Assembly (NCBI GenBank): GCA_902799655.1
Contig: CADCBH010000022.1
Span: forward strand, 1-34,927
Length of the DNA stretch: 34,927 bases
Reading direction: 5' to 3'
DNA from: an uncultured Bacteroidales bacterium
Lineage (GTDB): Bacteria > Bacteroidota > Bacteroidia > Bacteroidales > Bacteroidaceae
Shown here: in pieces, positions 23,134 through 31,189 of the stretch
Position numbering within the stretch: the stretch's first letter is position 1
Layout of the letters: the number at the start of each line of letters is the position of its first letter
The notes under the pieces: model-generated
The model's input: the letters and a program-made list of their open reading frames with translations, nothing else
The model's database searches: none
What the model was told of the DNA's origin: nothing
Made by a program: the position numbers and the translations under genes

Positions 23134-24318
23134 ATGAAAGACTTTAATTTTTATGCACCTACCGAGGTGGTTTTTGGAGAACAGAGTGAGGAGCAGGTAG
23201 CTCTTCTGGTGAAGAAGTATGGTGGCACGAAGGTCCTTGTACACTATGGCGGTAAGAGTGCCGTCAAGTCAGGACTTCTTGACAAGATATGTAAGCTTCT
23301 TGACGAGGGCGGTATCAGCTATGTCACGCTGGGCGGCGTAGTGCCCAATCCTCGTCTCTCGCTGGCTCAACAGGGCATCGAGCTCTGCCGCAAGGAGGGC
23401 GTCGATTTCCTGCTTGCCGTAGGTGGCGGCAGCGTCATCGACTCTGCCAAGTGTATTGGCTATGGTGTGCCTTTCGATGGCAACGTATGGGATATCTATA
23501 TGGGTAAGGCCGAGCCAAAGGAGATGCTGCCTGTGGCTGCCGTGCTGACCATTCCTGCAGCAGGTAGCGAGATGAGCGAGAGCTCGGTTATTACCAATGA
23601 GGATGGTGACGTCAAGGTGGGCTATTCCAACAATCTGAGTCGCCCCAAATTTGCCATTCTGAATCCGCGTCGTACTATGACACTACCTCCTTACCAGACG
23701 GCAGCTGGTGTGACGGATATGATGATGCACACGATGGAGCGCTACTTCACCAAGGACGACGATATGGACTTCACCACCGATTTGGCTGAGGCTGCGCTGC
23801 GTTCCATCAAGAATGCCGTATTCCCTGTGCTGGAGAATCCTGAGGACTATCGCTATCGCGCACAGATTATGTGGGGCGGCTCGCTGATGCACAACGATCT
23901 GACAGGCTGTGGCGCTACTGGCGACTGGGCAACCCACCAGTTGGAGCATGAGCTCAGCGGCATGTTCGACGTCACGCATGGCGCTGGACTTGCTGCCATC
24001 TGGCCCAGTTGGGCTCGCTACACCATGCATGAGAATCTGCGTCGCTTTGTGCGCTTCGCCGTCAATGTGATGGATGTACCCAACGACTTCACCGATCCTG
24101 AGGGTACTGCCGAGAAGGGCATCCAGGCTATGGAGCGCTTCTACCACGCCATCGGTATGCCTATTAATATCAAGGAACTCATCGGCAAGGACATCACCGA
24201 CGAGGAAATCAAGGAGATGGTCCGTAAGTGCAGTCGCAACAATACTATCACCTGCGGTGGTCTCAAAGTTCTACATGCCGACGATATGGAGGCTATCTAC
24301 AAGATGGCAAGAGGATAA
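23134..24318 (+). CDS. Iron-containing alcohol dehydrogenase (BDH/YqhD type)
   Basis: 394 residues. Dinucleotide motif Gly-Gly-Gly-Ser-Val-Ile-Asp-Ser-Ala-Lys near 97-106, then the metal-binding residues of the family: Asp near 198, His in Met-Met-Met-His-Thr-Met-Glu-Arg, and two more in Gln-Leu-Glu-His-Glu-Leu-Ser ... Val-Thr-His-Gly-Ala-Gly-Leu. The sequence pattern fits NADPH-dependent butanol/aldehyde reductases, which turn aldehydes into alcohols in the cytoplasm. It lies 30 bases after the oxidoreductase with no promoter between, and a strong terminator follows. Confidence 0.92.
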   Translation: MKDFNFYAPTEVVFGEQSEEQVALLVKKYGGTKVLVHYGGKSAVKSGLLDKICKLLDEGGISYVTLGGVVPNPRLSLAQQGIELCRKEGVDFLLAVGGGSVIDSAKCIGYGVPFDGNVWDIYMGKAEPKEMLPVAAVLTIPAAGSEMSESSVITNEDGDVKVGYSNNLSRPKFAILNPRRTMTLPPYQTAAGVTDMMMHTMERYFTKDDDMDFTTDLAEAALRSIKNAVFPVLENPEDYRYRAQIMWGGSLMHNDLTGCGATGDWATHQLEHELSGMFDVTHGAGLAAIWPSWARYTMHENLRRFVRFAVNVMDVPNDFTDPEGTAEKGIQAMERFYHAIGMPINIKELIGKDITDEEIKEMVRKCSRNNTITCGGLKVLHADDMEAIYKMARG

Positions 24319-24334
24319 CCTCCCGATACGCAAT

Positions 24335-24371
24335 AAAGACCGCTTAGGATGCCCCTTAGCGGTCTTTTTAT
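24335..24371. terminator. Bidirectional Rho-independent terminator
   Basis: AAAGACCGCT (24335-24344) and AGCGGTCTTT (24358-24367) form a perfect ten-base stem followed by T residues on the plus strand. On the minus strand the complement ends in TTTATT, so the hairpin can also end the convergent thioredoxin-TonB gene. Confidence 0.9.
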
Positions 24372-24376
24372 TTGAC

Positions 24377-25291
24377 TTATTTCAATTTGAAAACGATGGG
24401 TATTGTGTATTTTACACGTGCCTTCTTACCGCGACGCATGGCGGGCTCCCAATTGTTCATCTTGGCGACAACGCGCAGAGCTTCGGCTTTCAACTGGCTC
24501 TCGCCATGCTCACGCATGGCTTCCTTCTCTGCGTCAGTATGCTTGCGGAATTTCTTGTCTGACAGGCGGTTCTTGAAGTCGGTCTTGATGACTTGCGGCT
24601 CGGATACCGTACCGTCTTTCTCGACAAAGAACTGGACCAGGACACGACCCTCTACACCACAGTGCTCTGCCTCTACGGGGTATTTCATGTTGTATGACAG
24701 AAACTTCATCAGCTCGGGAGTACCGCCAGGATACTGTGGCAGATGATCCTGACCTGCCAGATCTGGTGACACCAGCTGATGAGCTTTCTGCAACTCCTTC
24801 AGTTTCGCCTTCAGCTTGTTGATTTCTACCGTAGCCAGTATGACGCGCCCTTCAGTGTCCAGCAGATACATGGTGGGTATCCACTGGATATGGTAGTCCT
24901 TGGCCATCTTCGACTCCTTCATCTTCTTCAGCTCACTGATGACGCGCCAGCGCATCTGCTCCTTGTCCATGAATTTCTGCAGCACGTCGAAATCGGTATC
25001 GAACGAGACACCGATAAACTCTACACCTTGCATGTCGTATTGCATGTGCAGCTTCTTCATCTCGGGTAAGTCCTTTCGGCAGTCGCCACACCATGTTGCC
25101 CAGAAGTCGAGCACCACACAGCGACCACGGAAACTGTCTATCGGATGAATTTCGCCGTAAGGGTCTATCAGGTCGGGGGCCTTCGTGCCAACAGGCAATA
25201 GGTCGGTGGCATACTTGGCATCCAGGTCCTGTGCTGTCATTGTGCTGACGATGCCCATCAGCATGCAGGCCAATATGAATATCTTTCTCAT
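24377..25291 (-). CDS. Thioredoxin-like (TlpA type) and TonB C-terminal domain fusion protein
   Basis: 304 residues with a signal peptide (about 1-20). Residues about 30-165 are a TlpA/AhpC-TSA type thioredoxin fold with active site Trp-Cys-Gly-Asp-Cys near 68-72. Residues about 205-304 start with Pro-Gln-Tyr-Pro-Gly-Gly and continue with Gly-Val-Glu-Gly-Arg-Val-Leu-Val-Gln-Phe-Phe-Val, the TonB C-terminal domain (PF03544). A linker of charged helices joins them. The protein lacks the TonB membrane anchor and Pro-rich rod, so it is probably a periplasmic redox protein that uses the TonB fold for binding rather than an energy transducer (inference). Ends next to a shared terminator. Confidence 0.85.
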   Translation of the reverse strand: MRKIFILACMLMGIVSTMTAQDLDAKYATDLLPVGTKAPDLIDPYGEIHPIDSFRGRCVVLDFWATWCGDCRKDLPEMKKLHMQYDMQGVEFIGVSFDTDFDVLQKFMDKEQMRWRVISELKKMKESKMAKDYHIQWIPTMYLLDTEGRVILATVEINKLKAKLKELQKAHQLVSPDLAGQDHLPQYPGGTPELMKFLSYNMKYPVEAEHCGVEGRVLVQFFVEKDGTVSEPQVIKTDFKNRLSDKKFRKHTDAEKEAMREHGESQLKAEALRVVAKMNNWEPAMRRGKKARVKYTIPIVFKLK

Positions 25292-25328
25292 GATGTCTTC
25301 AGTTCTTTTTCTGATAATAATATTGCTG

Positions 25329-25359
25329 CAAAGATAGAAAATATTGCCGATGTAACAAA
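25329..25359 (-). promoter_or_regulatory. Promoter of the thioredoxin-TonB fusion gene
   Basis: Minus-strand TATCTTTG (complement of 25329-25336) with TTTG (complement of 25356-25359), spacer 19. Leader about 32 bases. Confidence 0.72.
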
Positions 25360-25433
25360 GAAAATGACCTGTATTTTTTGATGAGACAATAAGATTTTCT
25401 CGCCAAAGATGCAGAAATGTGCAGGAGATTGTT

Positions 25434-25441
25434 TACTTTTG
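25434..25441 (+). promoter_or_regulatory. Promoter box of the hydroxyacid dehydrogenase gene
   Basis: TACTTTTG at 25434-25441, 20 bases before ATG 25462. The position of the box shows that the in-frame codon at 25417 is not the start. Confidence 0.6.
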
Positions 25442-25461
25442 CACCGCAAAAACTAAGTGAT

Positions 25462-26421
25462 ATGATAAAGATAGTGATTCTTGACGGCTATTCAGCCAAT
25501 CCTGGCGACCTCTCGTGGCAGGCGCTGGAGACCATCGGAGAAGTGACAGTATATGACCGTACTCGCCCTGAAGAGACTGTAGAGCGGGCTAAGGATGCAG
25601 AGATAGTGCTGACCAACAAGGTGTGTCTGCGCCAGCAGGAAATAGACCAGTTGCCCCAGCTCCGCTATATCGGTGTGCTGGCTACGGGGTATAACGTTGT
25701 CGATCTTGAGGCTGCCACCAGCCGTGGCATCATCGTGACCAACGTGCCGGCATACAGTACGGAGAGTGTGGTGCAGATGACCTTTGCCCACCTGCTCACC
25801 GTCACCAATCGCACCGAGCACTATGCTATCAAGAACAGGGCAGGGGAGTGGACTGCCTCGCCCGACTTCTGCTATTGGGACACACAACTCACGGAGATGG
25901 CTGGCAAGACCTTCGGTATCGTGGGCCTTGGCAATATCGGGTGCCGTGTGGCTGCCGTAGCCCAGGCATTCGGCATGAAGGTGGCAGCCTATACCAGCAA
26001 GCCTGCCGATCAGTTGCCCTCGGGTGTCGGGAAACGCTCGTTAGAGCAGTTGCTCTCTGAGAGCGATGTGGTGAGCCTGCACTGTCCGCTGGCTCCCGAT
26101 ACCAAGCACCTCATCAACCGAAAGACGCTGCAGCTGATGAAGTCCACCGCTATCCTTATCAATACAGGTCGCGGTCCGCTGGTGAATGATCAGGACGTGG
26201 CCGATGCCTTGCTGGCCAACCGTCTGAGAGCCTATTGCGCCGATGTGCTCACCGAGGAACCACCACGTGTCGACAACCCCCTGCTCCGTTGCGACAATGC
26301 TTATATCACGCCCCATATTGCATGGGCCAGCGAGGAGGCTCGTGTACGTCTGATAGCTGTGGCGACAGCCAATGTGAAAGCTTTCGCCGACGGACAGCCT
26401 CAGAACGTGGTCAATAAATAG
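25462..26421 (+). CDS. D-2-hydroxyacid dehydrogenase (glycerate/phosphoglycerate dehydrogenase type)
   Basis: 319 residues from ATG 25462. NAD-binding loop Gly-Leu-Gly-Asn-Ile-Gly near 153-158. Catalytic residues: Arg in Asn-Thr-Gly-Arg-Gly near 233, Glu in Leu-Thr-Glu-Glu-Pro-Pro near 262 and His in Thr-Pro-His-Ile-Ala-Trp near 281. The overall length and the Tyr-Ser-Thr-Glu-Ser-Val-Val-Gln block match hydroxypyruvate/glycerate dehydrogenases (HprA-like), which interconvert 2-oxo and D-2-hydroxy acids with NAD(P)H. The C-terminal ACT domain of SerA is absent. The patatin gene follows after 21 bases, so they may be co-transcribed. Confidence 0.92.
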   Translation: MIKIVILDGYSANPGDLSWQALETIGEVTVYDRTRPEETVERAKDAEIVLTNKVCLRQQEIDQLPQLRYIGVLATGYNVVDLEAATSRGIIVTNVPAYSTESVVQMTFAHLLTVTNRTEHYAIKNRAGEWTASPDFCYWDTQLTEMAGKTFGIVGLGNIGCRVAAVAQAFGMKVAAYTSKPADQLPSGVGKRSLEQLLSESDVVSLHCPLAPDTKHLINRKTLQLMKSTAILINTGRGPLVNDQDVADALLANRLRAYCADVLTEEPPRVDNPLLRCDNAYITPHIAWASEEARVRLIAVATANVKAFADGQPQNVVNK

Positions 26422-26442
26422 AGGTCAACGAGAGACAACGCT

Positions 26443-28521
26443 ATGAGACGAGTGATGATGGCTCTGGTAGCCCTGCTGATGTGCCTGGCGCAGGTTGCTG
26501 CTGCGCAGCATGCCGACAGTACGGACAAGCCCGCCCGCAAGAAGGTGGCGCTGGTGCTGAGCGGTGGTGGCGCTAAGGGTACGGCCCATGTGGGAGCGCT
26601 GAAGGTGCTGGAGCGTGCTGGCATCCCTATCGACATCATCACAGGTACCAGCATGGGTAGTATCGTCGGTGGCATCTATGCCTGTGGTCATGGGGCCGAC
26701 GAACTCGACTCGATTGTCAAGTCGCAGAACTGGGCGTTTGTGCTCTCCGACCGTGAGGACCAGTGTCGTCAGAGCCTGCGTGAGCGTGAGAAACAGAATA
26801 CCTATGTCATCTCCAAGAGTCTCACGTTTGGCAAGACCTCACAGCCCACTGGTGGCATCATCCAGGGTCGGAATATCTCGATGTTGTTTGATGCCCTCAC
26901 AGCCCCTTATTACGACTCCATCGACTTCAACCGTCTGCCCATTCCTTTCGCCTGTGTGGCAACGGATGTGGTTGATAATTCCGAGCAGGTGTTCCATAGC
27001 GGTGTGCTCAGCCGTGCCATGCGAGCCAGTATGGCCATTCCTGGTGTCTTTGCCCCTGTCAAGATGGGCGACAAGGTATTGGTCGATGGTGGTTTGCGCA
27101 ACAACTACCCTGCTGATGTGGCCCGTGCCATGGGTGCCGACTATATCATCGGTGTGGATGTCTCGTCAGAGCTGAAAACGGCTGCTGAGCTCAACTCCAT
27201 GTCGAGCATCCTGATGCAGATTGTCGATCATAACTGTAAGGCGAAGTTCGAGGAGAACGAGGCCATCACCGATATCATGATACGTGTGAATACCAAGGGC
27301 TACAGCTCTGCCAGTTTCTCCTCAGCATCCATTGATACCCTCATCCGTCGTGGTGAGGAGGCCGCTATCGCCCATTGGGACGATCTGGTGGCGTTGCGCG
27401 AGAAGTTAGGGGTTAGCGAACCTGTCGAGCGCCAGGTCAGTCATCAGCCTCTCAGGACCGATTCCTTCAGCATCCTCAACCAGCCAGACCAACAGTCGAC
27501 CACCCTGTCCTTCATGAGTGGAGAACGACGGAGCAGGCGTATCAATCTGGGAGCGCGCTTCGACAGTGAGGAGTTGGTGGCACTGCAGCTGAATGCCGAA
27601 CTGCCCATCCGTACCAAGTTGCCTATGGATGTCGAGCTCACCATGCGACTGGGCAAGCGTGTCATGGCCCGTATCGACTGGGCACTGCATCCCCTCAGCT
27701 TCTTCCGTCCCACCGTCTCCTATGTGTTCCGCAACAATGAGATCGACTTCTATGATGTGGGCGAGAAGGCCTATGGCATCACCTATAACCAGCACAGCGT
27801 CAAACTGAGTCTCTTCAATTTCAATGTGCGCAATTTCAATATCAGTCTTGGTGCCAACTACGACTACTATCACTACCGCACCCTGCTCACTGCCCAGCAG
27901 CCTGCTTATGCCAACGATGCTGCAGGGATGAAGGATAAGGGCTATCTGAGCTACGAAGCCATGGCCTGGTATAACAGCGAGAACCACTGGTACTTCCCCA
28001 CTGTAGGAGGTCGCATTCATGCCCGTTTCGCCTACTATACCGACGACTTCGTGCGCCTGGATGGCAAGGTAGGTGTCCGCGACTATAGCATGGCCGTTCG
28101 TATGAATATCCCTCTCAGCCAGCGCCTCACCATACAACCTACAGCCTATGGTCGTGCCCTCTATAGCGACGATGTACCCTTCGTGCTCAGCAATATGATG
28201 GGAGGCGAATGGTATGGCCATTATCTCGACCAGCAGATGCCCTTTGCTGGTGTGGGCAATGTCGAACTGGCGTGGAACAAGCTGGTGGCTGCCCAACTGC
28301 AGGCACAGTACAAGCTCACCACCAACAACATTGTGCTGCTTCGCTTCGCTGCCGGACAGGATGCCCAGCGCATGGAGGACTTGCTGAAGCACAAGACCAT
28401 GCTTGGCGGTTCGCTCAGCTACTACTACAACTCCATGTTCGGCCCCGTAGGTGGCTCCGTGGGCTACAACAACCTCACCAAGTCCTTCTACTATTACATC
28501 AATCTCGGCTTTATCTTCTAA
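26443..28521 (+). CDS. Patatin-like phospholipase with C-terminal outer-membrane beta-barrel
   Basis: 692 residues. Signal peptide about 1-21. The patatin domain at 34-240 has the oxyanion loop Gly-Gly-Gly-Ala-Lys-Gly (41-46), nucleophile Ser70 in Gly-Thr-Ser-Met-Gly and Asp215 in Asp-Gly-Gly of the dyad. From about 345 to the end the sequence alternates polar and aromatic residues in strand-like runs and ends in Ile-Asn-Leu-Gly-Phe-Ile-Phe, a beta-barrel terminus. This domain order recalls the type Vd autotransporter PlpD, so the lipase may be displayed at or released from the surface. Substrates are probably phospholipids (inference from family). Confidence 0.9.
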   Translation: MRRVMMALVALLMCLAQVAAAQHADSTDKPARKKVALVLSGGGAKGTAHVGALKVLERAGIPIDIITGTSMGSIVGGIYACGHGADELDSIVKSQNWAFVLSDREDQCRQSLREREKQNTYVISKSLTFGKTSQPTGGIIQGRNISMLFDALTAPYYDSIDFNRLPIPFACVATDVVDNSEQVFHSGVLSRAMRASMAIPGVFAPVKMGDKVLVDGGLRNNYPADVARAMGADYIIGVDVSSELKTAAELNSMSSILMQIVDHNCKAKFEENEAITDIMIRVNTKGYSSASFSSASIDTLIRRGEEAAIAHWDDLVALREKLGVSEPVERQVSHQPLRTDSFSILNQPDQQSTTLSFMSGERRSRRINLGARFDSEELVALQLNAELPIRTKLPMDVELTMRLGKRVMARIDWALHPLSFFRPTVSYVFRNNEIDFYDVGEKAYGITYNQHSVKLSLFNFNVRNFNISLGANYDYYHYRTLLTAQQPAYANDAAGMKDKGYLSYEAMAWYNSENHWYFPTVGGRIHARFAYYTDDFVRLDGKVGVRDYSMAVRMNIPLSQRLTIQPTAYGRALYSDDVPFVLSNMMGGEWYGHYLDQQMPFAGVGNVELAWNKLVAAQLQAQYKLTTNNIVLLRFAAGQDAQRMEDLLKHKTMLGGSLSYYYNSMFGPVGGSVGYNNLTKSFYYYINLGFIF

Positions 28522-28563
28522 ATGACCGCTTATACATACTAAAATTAAATTTTCTCCAAAGCC

Positions 28564-28594
28564 TTGGAGGATTGCGGAAATATATGTACCTTTG
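28564..28594 (+). promoter_or_regulatory. Promoter of the thioesterase gene with overlapping hairpin
   Basis: TTG at 28564-28566 and TACCTTTG at 28587-28594, spacer 20. A perfect hairpin, CTCCAA (28554-28559) with TTGGAG (28564-28569), covers the -33 element; it might be an operator, but the arms are short. Confidence 0.65.
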
Positions 28595-28628
28595 CAGCCG
28601 TTTTTATATCAATTAGGTTAAAATAGAG

Positions 28629-29057
28629 ATGGCAGAAGAGAGAAAGAGTGGATTCAGGCACATTATTCCATTGCAGATTCGTTTCAATGATGTTGACAAG
28701 TTCGGACACGTCAACAATACCATTTATTTCCAGTTCTATGATACAGCCAAGACAGACTATTTTGCCAATGTCTGCGAGGGTGTTGACTGGGAGCGTATCG
28801 CCATCGTTGTGGTGAAGATTGAGGCTGAGTTCCTGGCACAAATCAAGGGTGACAGCCGTATTGCTGGCCGCACACGTGTTGTCAGGATAGGTACCAAGAG
28901 CTTCCAGCTGGAGCAGGATGTCATCGATGTCGATACGCAGGAGGTCAAAAGCCGCTGCATGTCGGTGATGGTGCTCTACGACCTGGAACACCAGCAGGCC
29001 ATCCCTCTCCCCGACGAATGGCGCCGTGCCATCACCAGTTACGACGGACTGGAATAA
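28629..29057 (+). CDS. Acyl-CoA thioesterase, 4HBT hotdog family
   Basis: 142 residues, the normal size of a single hotdog domain. The active-site block Arg-Phe-Asn-Asp-Val-Asp-Lys-Phe-Gly-His-Val-Asn-Asn-Thr-Ile-Tyr-Phe at 17-33 matches 4-hydroxybenzoyl-CoA thioesterase/YbgC-like enzymes (catalytic Asp and the following His-Val-Asn-Asn). It hydrolyses acyl-CoA thioesters in the cytoplasm; chain length is unknown. Single-gene unit with its own promoter. Confidence 0.9.
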   Translation: MAEERKSGFRHIIPLQIRFNDVDKFGHVNNTIYFQFYDTAKTDYFANVCEGVDWERIAIVVVKIEAEFLAQIKGDSRIAGRTRVVRIGTKSFQLEQDVIDVDTQEVKSRCMSVMVLYDLEHQQAIPLPDEWRRAITSYDGLE

Positions 29058-29177
29058 AATCCCATCAGAACATATTGACTAACTTGTCCTGCGGCGGATG
29101 AACAGCAGCAGGAGGAAAAGTGTGCAATCCGCCAAGATTTTTGAAATCTATATTTTCTCAATTGCAAAAAATATTTG

Positions 29178-29185
29178 TACCTTTG
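29178..29185 (+). promoter_or_regulatory. Promoter box of the TlpA-like gene
   Basis: TACCTTTG at 29178-29185, about 97 bases before ATG 29282. The leader is the longest in the window and contains an in-frame ATG at 29225 whose translation would place 19 residues before the signal peptide. Confidence 0.6.
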
Positions 29186-29281
29186 CATGCGAAATGGATA
29201 TGCTGGTCTTTGTCGTGATAGACCATGATGATACTGAGTGATGAGTCATTAACCCATTTTTTTGTAAAAAAGATACGAGCT

Positions 29282-29818
29282 ATGAGAAAGAAGATTTTAT
29301 GGTTGATGATGTCCCTGATGTGGGCGTTCAACAGTCCCGTAATGGCCGGAACAGGAGCCAGCGGACAAGAGGAAGAAGACCCCATGCAGGTCTTTGTAGG
29401 TAAGCAAGTCATCGATTTGCAGATGCGCGACCTCGAGGGTCAGACTCATCGGCTGAGCGAGTATGTAGGCAAAGGCAAGTGGGTACTGATCGATTTCTGG
29501 GCATCCTGGTGCGGACCCTGTCGTGCAGAAATGCCCGAGCTGGTCAAGGTGTACAAGAAGTTCCATGCCAACGGCTTCGAGGTAGTAGGCATCTCGCTCG
29601 ACGACGATGCAGAGGACTGGCAGAAAGCCATCAAGAAGATGAAGCTCACGTGGCATCACCTCTCCGACTTGGCAGGCTGGGACTCGAAGGCTGTCAAGAC
29701 CTACAAGGTGTTTGGCATCCCGAGCAATCTGCTGGTGAATCCCAAGGGCAAGATTGTTGCCAGCAATATCGAACTTGAAGAGCTGACGGAGAAGCTCGCC
29801 GAGGTATTGGGCGAGTGA
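29282..29818 (+). CDS. TlpA-like thiol:disulfide oxidoreductase
   Basis: 178 residues. ATG 29282 is chosen over the in-frame ATG at 29225 because it begins a clean signal peptide (Met-Arg-Lys-Lys-Ile-Leu-Trp-Leu-Met-Met, cleavage near Ala22). Thioredoxin fold with active site Ala-Ser-Trp-Cys-Gly-Pro-Cys near 75-81, the Gly-Ile-Ser-Leu-Asp-Asp block and cis-Pro in Phe-Gly-Ile-Pro-Ser. Periplasmic disulfide reductase of the TlpA/ResA group, often serving cytochrome c maturation or oxidative repair. Monocistronic, followed by the 22-base repeat region. Confidence 0.92.
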   Translation: MRKKILWLMMSLMWAFNSPVMAGTGASGQEEEDPMQVFVGKQVIDLQMRDLEGQTHRLSEYVGKGKWVLIDFWASWCGPCRAEMPELVKVYKKFHANGFEVVGISLDDDAEDWQKAIKKMKLTWHHLSDLAGWDSKAVKTYKVFGIPSNLLVNPKGKIVASNIELEELTEKLAEVLGE

Positions 29819-29878
29819 GACAATTCTCTTGATATCTTCTGCAGTCAAGACAAATTGTGGCAACAAGAAACATGGAGG

Positions 29879-29944
29879 CTTGCAAGGAGATAGACTAGGG
29901 CTTGCAGGGAGAAAGACTAGGGTTTGCAGGGAGAGAAACGGCAC
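29879..29944. repeat. Tandem array A, three units of 22 bases
   Basis: Three 22-base units, with GCTTGCA or GTTTGCA at the same phase and AAGACTAGG or a variant between, starting at 29879, 29901 and 29923. The third unit is partly decayed. Period 22 is exact. Confidence 0.8.
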
Positions 29945-29958
29945 TTCTCCACCGTTTC

Positions 29959-30033
29959 CCTATACCCAAACGATTGTTCGCCTATACGCAAACGACTGTG
30001 TGCCTATACGCAAACGACTGTGTGCCTATACGC
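29959..30033. repeat. Tandem array B, three and a half units of 22 bases
   Basis: Units at 29959-29980, 29981-30002, 30003-30024 and a partial one at 30025-30033. The second and third are identical, the first differs at a few positions. All begin CCTATAC. The array ends 22 bases before the stop of the HU-like gene. Confidence 0.9.
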
Positions 30034-30054
30034 GAATTAAAACGTCAAAATTCA

Positions 30055-30678
30055 TCATACTTCAGTATAGATATGCTCCTTGCCGCGTGGTGTTTTAAGC
30101 AGTTTCGGATTGTCGCCCTTGGTCCACTCGTTCAGCTGTTTGCGGGCGGAGTAGAGCGTCAGTCCTGAATAGCGCGAGAACATGCCTGCGGTGATGTAGC
30201 CCTGATGTCTCTCAAGGCATTCTCGCATCATCTGCTCCAGTTTCGCCTTGTCGGCCATCATCTCCTGAACATTTGCCGTCTCTGCCTTGCGGAATCCGTC
30301 GTGCCACTTCTCCATTTCGCGATTCCACAACTTGCCAGGGTTATACTCCACACCATCCAGCCGTACATCACGGTCTTTCACCTCATCAGCACTGGTTACC
30401 TGTTTTGCCAGCGACAGTTTGGGAGCAAACGACCCGATAGGCGTATCGATACGATAACCTTCAGCCAGAAACCGCCCTGCAACACGGAGAAACGCATCGA
30501 AGGCTCGGCTCAGCTCACCATATCGCAGCGCATTAATATGCTCGCAGTACTCCTCCAGCTGTTTCATTGTCAGCTTCATACCACTCTTAGGGCGCACATA
30601 CATGATGTTGCGCCCGTTGTCACCCTTCACTGGCGTCGGATGAACCTCATACCACATTCCACAATTCTTTCTCGGCAT
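30055..30678 (-). CDS. HU-like DNA-binding protein with C-terminal extra domain
   Basis: 207 residues. Residues about 34-92 (Lys-Leu-Thr-Met-Lys-Gln-Leu-Glu-Glu ... Gly-Ser-Phe-Ala-Pro-Lys-Leu) are an HU/IHF-like fold of the Bacteroidota HU-HIG group. A charged middle region (100-150) is followed by about 50 residues (Gly-Tyr-Ile-Thr-Ala-Gly-Met-Phe-Ser-Arg-Tyr-Ser-Gly-Leu-Thr-Leu-Tyr-Ser) that read like a small helix-turn-helix. It probably binds DNA and may bend it; the target is unknown. It lies between the 22-base arrays and the AT-rich defence island. Its own promoter is at 30698-30728. Confidence 0.8.
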   Translation of the reverse strand: MPRKNCGMWYEVHPTPVKGDNGRNIMYVRPKSGMKLTMKQLEEYCEHINALRYGELSRAFDAFLRVAGRFLAEGYRIDTPIGSFAPKLSLAKQVTSADEVKDRDVRLDGVEYNPGKLWNREMEKWHDGFRKAETANVQEMMADKAKLEQMMRECLERHQGYITAGMFSRYSGLTLYSARKQLNEWTKGDNPKLLKTPRGKEHIYTEV

Positions 30679-30697
30679 ATCTTCTCTTTTTTTCCTA

Positions 30698-30728
30698 CAA
30701 AGGTACGCATTATATCATGATTTTGCAA
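30698..30728 (-). promoter_or_regulatory. Promoter of the HU-like gene
   Basis: Minus-strand TACCTTTG (complement of 30698-30705) with TTG (complement of 30726-30728), spacer 20. Confidence 0.72.
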
Positions 30729-30800
30729 ATAAAAAAGAGAAAAATAAAAGGAGTCATGGATTACAACAGTTAAACCAATTAATACATCAAAAGGTATGTT

Positions 30801-30843
30801 TGTACTGCACCCTTTCAGTAGACTGTACTGCACCCTTTCAGTA
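30801..30843. repeat. Perfect 20-base direct repeat, two copies
   Basis: 30801-30820 and 30824-30843 are identical and separated by three bases. Each copy carries ACTGCACCCTTTCAGT, itself an imperfect palindrome with outer ACTG/CAGT. Confidence 0.85.
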
Positions 30844-31189
30844 AAATGGAACAATCCCGTTTTGCTGGATTGTGTTATTTTTGCGCCTATAATTTAAAAA
30901 AAAACTGCTCGAAATATTGAATTTTAAAAATTTAATACTATCTCTGTAGATGCTATCTGCACGTAGAGCTATGAATGTGGATGCTGTTTGGACTACGTTG
31001 TATCAACAAGGAAATCAGTATCTGGGATGGTACAAAAAAGAAGGCTTAGGCATTGGATAATTTATAATATGTTAGCATTTATATATCGTTTTGTTGGTGT
31101 ATGTCAGATAAATGATTACAACACAACTTGGCTATATTTAATATGTTTTCTTAGTCATTTGGCGTGCTTTTTAATTGTAAATGTTATTT

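Noticed and set aside
27406-28392. 328-codon open frame opposite the barrel of the patatin protein
   Set aside because: Antisense shadow with low-complexity His/Val/Ile-rich translation and no motif.
28554-28569. Hairpin CTCCAA/TTGGAG after the patatin gene as a terminator
   Set aside because: Only six base pairs and no T-run after it; it lies on the -33 element of the thioesterase promoter, so it is mentioned there as a weak operator candidate only.
29879-30033. CRISPR array
   Set aside because: Units follow one another directly with no spacers, the period is only 22 bases, and no cas gene is in the window.
30627-30854. 75-codon minus-strand frame upstream of the HU-like gene
   Set aside because: Runs over the HU-like promoter and the direct repeats, no family resemblance.
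30950-31060. 36-codon frame rich in Trp, Tyr and Gly as a true small gene
   Set aside because: No promoter at the right distance, no clear start context, no recognisable family; kept only as part of the gap description.
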